Assembly (NCBI GenBank): GCA_039800965.1
Contig: JBDLPS010000104.1
Span: 1 to 13,356 of the forward strand
Direction: 5' to 3'
Source: ZC4RG30 sp039800965
Lineage (GTDB): Bacteria; Pseudomonadota; Gammaproteobacteria; Steroidobacterales; Steroidobacteraceae
DNA: 13,356 nucleotides
Part shown: positions 11,696-13,356 of the stretch, piece by piece
How positions within the stretch are numbered: the first letter of the stretch is position 1
Layout of the letters: each line of letters begins with the position of its first letter
Notes under the pieces: generated by a model
Database searches by the model: none
What the model saw: only the letters and a program-made list of their open reading frames with translations
Told to the model about the DNA's origin: nothing
Made by a program: the position numbers and the translations under genes

Positions 11696-12559
11696 TCAGC
11701 GCGGCGGCGCCACACGCACCAGCCCTTCCTGCGCCGTGCTCGCCACCAACACGCCACCCTGGGTGTAGATATCCGCCCGCGCGAACCCGCGTGACCCCGA
11801 CGTGCTGGGGCTTTCCATCGAATACAGCAGCCACTCGTCCACCCGAGCCGGGCGGTGGAACCACATCGCGTGGTCGATGCTCGCCATGATCACGCCGGGC
11901 GACACGAAGCTCAGGCCGTGCGGCCGCAGGGCAGTCGCTACGAGGTGGTAATCCGAGGCATAGGCCAACAGGCAGCGATGCAGTTCGGGGTCGTCAGGCA
12001 GCGTGCCTGCGGCGCGGAACCACACGGACTGCCGTGCCTCGCGGGGCGTCGGATGGAAGGGATCCATCGGATCCACGGCGCGGAACTCGAAGGGGATCGC
12101 CGTGTTGAGGAAACGCTGCGCCGAGGCCGACAGGGTCGCCTTCTGCGCATCGGTCATGTGGAAGGGGCCGTTGAGGCCTTCCGGCGGCGCAACGACCGGC
12201 ATGGGGAACTGGTGGTCCAGTCCCGGCTCCGGCACCTGGAAGGACGCCGACATGTGGAAGATCTGCACGCCATGCTGGATGGCGATGACACGGCGGCTCG
12301 AGAAACTGTGGCCATCGCGGCTGCGGTCGACCTCGTAGACGATCGGCGCGGTCATGTCCCCGCGACGCAGGAAATAGGCGTGCAGGGAATGCACCATCCG
12401 ACCTTCGGTCGTGGCGCAGGCGGCCCGCAGCGCCTGTCCGAGCACCTGTCCGCCGAACACCTGGTCGCGGCCGATGTCGCGGCTGGTTCCGCGGAAGAGA
12501 TCGTCCTCCAGCCGCTCGAGCTCGAGCAACTGCAGGAGATCCGCGAGCGGCGGGGTCAC
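11696..12559 (-). CDS. tesB: Acyl-CoA thioesterase II TesB
   Basis: TesB hydrolyses medium- and long-chain acyl-CoA to free acid and CoA in the cytosol. The 287-residue protein is almost exactly the E. coli length (286) and shows the double-hotdog pattern: VFGGQVLGQAL (34-44), HSLHAYFLRRGD (57-68), DGHSFSSRRV, then YASDYHLVATALRPHG, ASIDHAMWFHRP and STAQEGLVR. Of the E. coli catalytic triad Asp204-Thr228-Gln278, Asp203 and Gln277 are present and the Thr position is Ser227, a conservative change that keeps the hydroxyl. The start is GTG at 12559, overlapping the stop of the upstream reductase gene as GTGA, with GAGGG just before it. The two are therefore co-transcribed, though no shared pathway is obvious. 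Confidence 0.95.
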   Translation of the reverse strand: MTPPLADLLQLLELERLEDDLFRGTSRDIGRDQVFGGQVLGQALRAACATTEGRMVHSLHAYFLRRGDMTAPIVYEVDRSRDGHSFSSRRVIAIQHGVQIFHMSASFQVPEPGLDHQFPMPVVAPPEGLNGPFHMTDAQKATLSASAQRFLNTAIPFEFRAVDPMDPFHPTPREARQSVWFRAAGTLPDDPELHRCLLAYASDYHLVATALRPHGLSFVSPGVIMASIDHAMWFHRPARVDEWLLYSMESPSTSGSRGFARADIYTQGGVLVASTAQEGLVRVAPPR

Positions 12560-13356
12560 TCGCCCTCGACGCCCAGGCGCTTGTGCATCACCGGGCTCGT
12601 CGTCGTGTACTGCAGGAACTGGCGCTTGGCGGGATACAGGTGGGCCTGGATCGCGAAGGCCGCGAGCGCCGCCTCATGGAAGCCAGACAGGATGAGCTTC
12701 TTTTTGCCCGGGTAGGTGTTGATGTCACCGACCGCGAAGATGCCCGGCACGTTCGTCTGGAATTTCTCGGTATCGACCAGCAGCGCCTTTTTTTCCAGCG
12801 CGAGGCCCCACTCCGCAATCGGTCCGAGCTTCGGCGCCAGCCCGAAGAAGGCCAGCACGCGATCGGCCGCCAGTTCGTGCTGCGAGCCATCCGTACCCTT
12901 CACGCGGATGCCCTTGAAGCTGTCGCCATCGACCATGAGGCCCTCTGCGATGCCTTCGACGAACCTGATGCGGCCCGCTGCGACCAGCTCCTGCATCTTC
13001 GCGACCGACGCCGGCGCAGCCTTGAACTCCGGACGACGGTGCACCAGCGTGAGACTCGCCGCCTTGTCGGCGAGATCGAGCGTCCAGTCCAGCGCCGAAT
13101 CGCCACCACCGAAGATGACGAGGTGCTTGCCGTGGAACTCGGCGGCGTTCTTCACGCGGTAGAAGACGTTCCGGCCTTCGAAGGCTTCGAGGCCTTCCAC
13201 GCCCAGCTTGCGCGGCTGGAAGGAACCCACGCCGCCGGCGATCACGATCGCGCCCGCGTCGAAGTGCAGGCCGCCCGCAGTCGTCACGTCGAAACGGCCG
13301 TCCTCGCGCTTCACGAGGCCCGTCACTTCATGGCCGAAGTGCATCTCGGCGCCGAA
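12556..13356 (-). CDS. Ferredoxin/flavodoxin-NADP+ reductase, YumC type, 5' part off the window
   Basis: The frame is open to the right edge; 266 C-terminal residues are visible of an expected 330-350, so the FAD-binding GxGxxG N-terminus is missing. An internal Met (codon at 13344) is not the start, since the visible chain begins in mid-domain. Visible features are IVIAGGVGSFQPRKLGVEG, the NADPH-binding IFGGGDSALDW, LVHRRPEFKA (phosphate-binding basic residues) and the FAD-contacting FAVGDINTYPGKKKLILSGF near the end. The CxxC redox pair of true thioredoxin reductases is absent from the expected place before the NADPH loop. This points to the thioredoxin-reductase-like ferredoxin-NADP+ reductase group (YumC), which moves electrons between NADPH and ferredoxin or flavodoxin. 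It overlaps tesB by 4 bases. Confidence in the family is high, in the exact partner moderate. Confidence 0.88.
   Translation of the reverse strand, partial: FGAEMHFGHEVTGLVKREDGRFDVTTAGGLHFDAGAIVIAGGVGSFQPRKLGVEGLEAFEGRNVFYRVKNAAEFHGKHLVIFGGGDSALDWTLDLADKAASLTLVHRRPEFKAAPASVAKMQELVAAGRIRFVEGIAEGLMVDGDSFKGIRVKGTDGSQHELAADRVLAFFGLAPKLGPIAEWGLALEKKALLVDTEKFQTNVPGIFAVGDINTYPGKKKLILSGFHEAALAAFAIQAHLYPAKRQFLQYTTTSPVMHKRLGVEGE

Overview
The window is GC-rich (about two-thirds by eye), gene-dense, mostly chromosomal housekeeping DNA. The protein families suggest a gammaproteobacterium, possibly near the Xanthomonadales or Steroidobacter-like groups: proBA, an E. coli-like HtpX and TesB, and a small acidic protein resembling DUF6763. 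This placement is an inference from recalled families, with no search behind it. I saw no tRNA, rRNA, CRISPR array, IS element, integrase or phage gene, and no gene-free stretch longer than 300 bases.

Layout. (1) Bases 2-352 hold the 3' end of a small exported helical protein. (2) Bases 397-4439 (+) are a tight molybdenum-cofactor (Moco) cluster: moeA, moaA, moaC, a fused mobA-moaD gene, and moaE. Junctions are 4-base stop/start overlaps or a 2-base gap, so the genes are probably co-transcribed and translationally coupled. Together they cover GTP to cPMP (MoaA, MoaC), cPMP to molybdopterin (MoaD domain, MoaE), Mo insertion (MoeA) and GMP attachment (MobA domain). MogA/MoaB (MPT adenylylation) and MoeB (MoaD activation) are not in the window. 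(3) Bases 4442-6909 (-) are proB-proA, the first two steps from glutamate to proline. They converge on moaE with only 2 bases between the stop codons. (4) Divergent from proB is a small protein (6985-7314) with an almost pure Asp/Glu tail. A stem-loop and U-rich tract follow it, then a very good sigma-32-like heat-shock promoter sits directly against the htpX start codon. (5) htpX, cfa (cyclopropane fatty acid synthase) and an FAD-linked D-2-hydroxyacid dehydrogenase follow on +. (6) On - lie an exported glyoxalase/VOC-fold protein, tesB, and the 3' part of a YumC-type ferredoxin/flavodoxin-NADP+ reductase that runs off the right edge and overlaps tesB by 4 bases.

The most unusual items are the single-chain MobA-MoaD fusion in an otherwise compact Moco operon, the His-rich tail on its partner MoaE, and the htpX promoter, whose geometry predicts a leaderless or nearly leaderless heat-shock mRNA. 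I found no clear previously undescribed defence or mobile system; most of the window is ordinary core metabolism.
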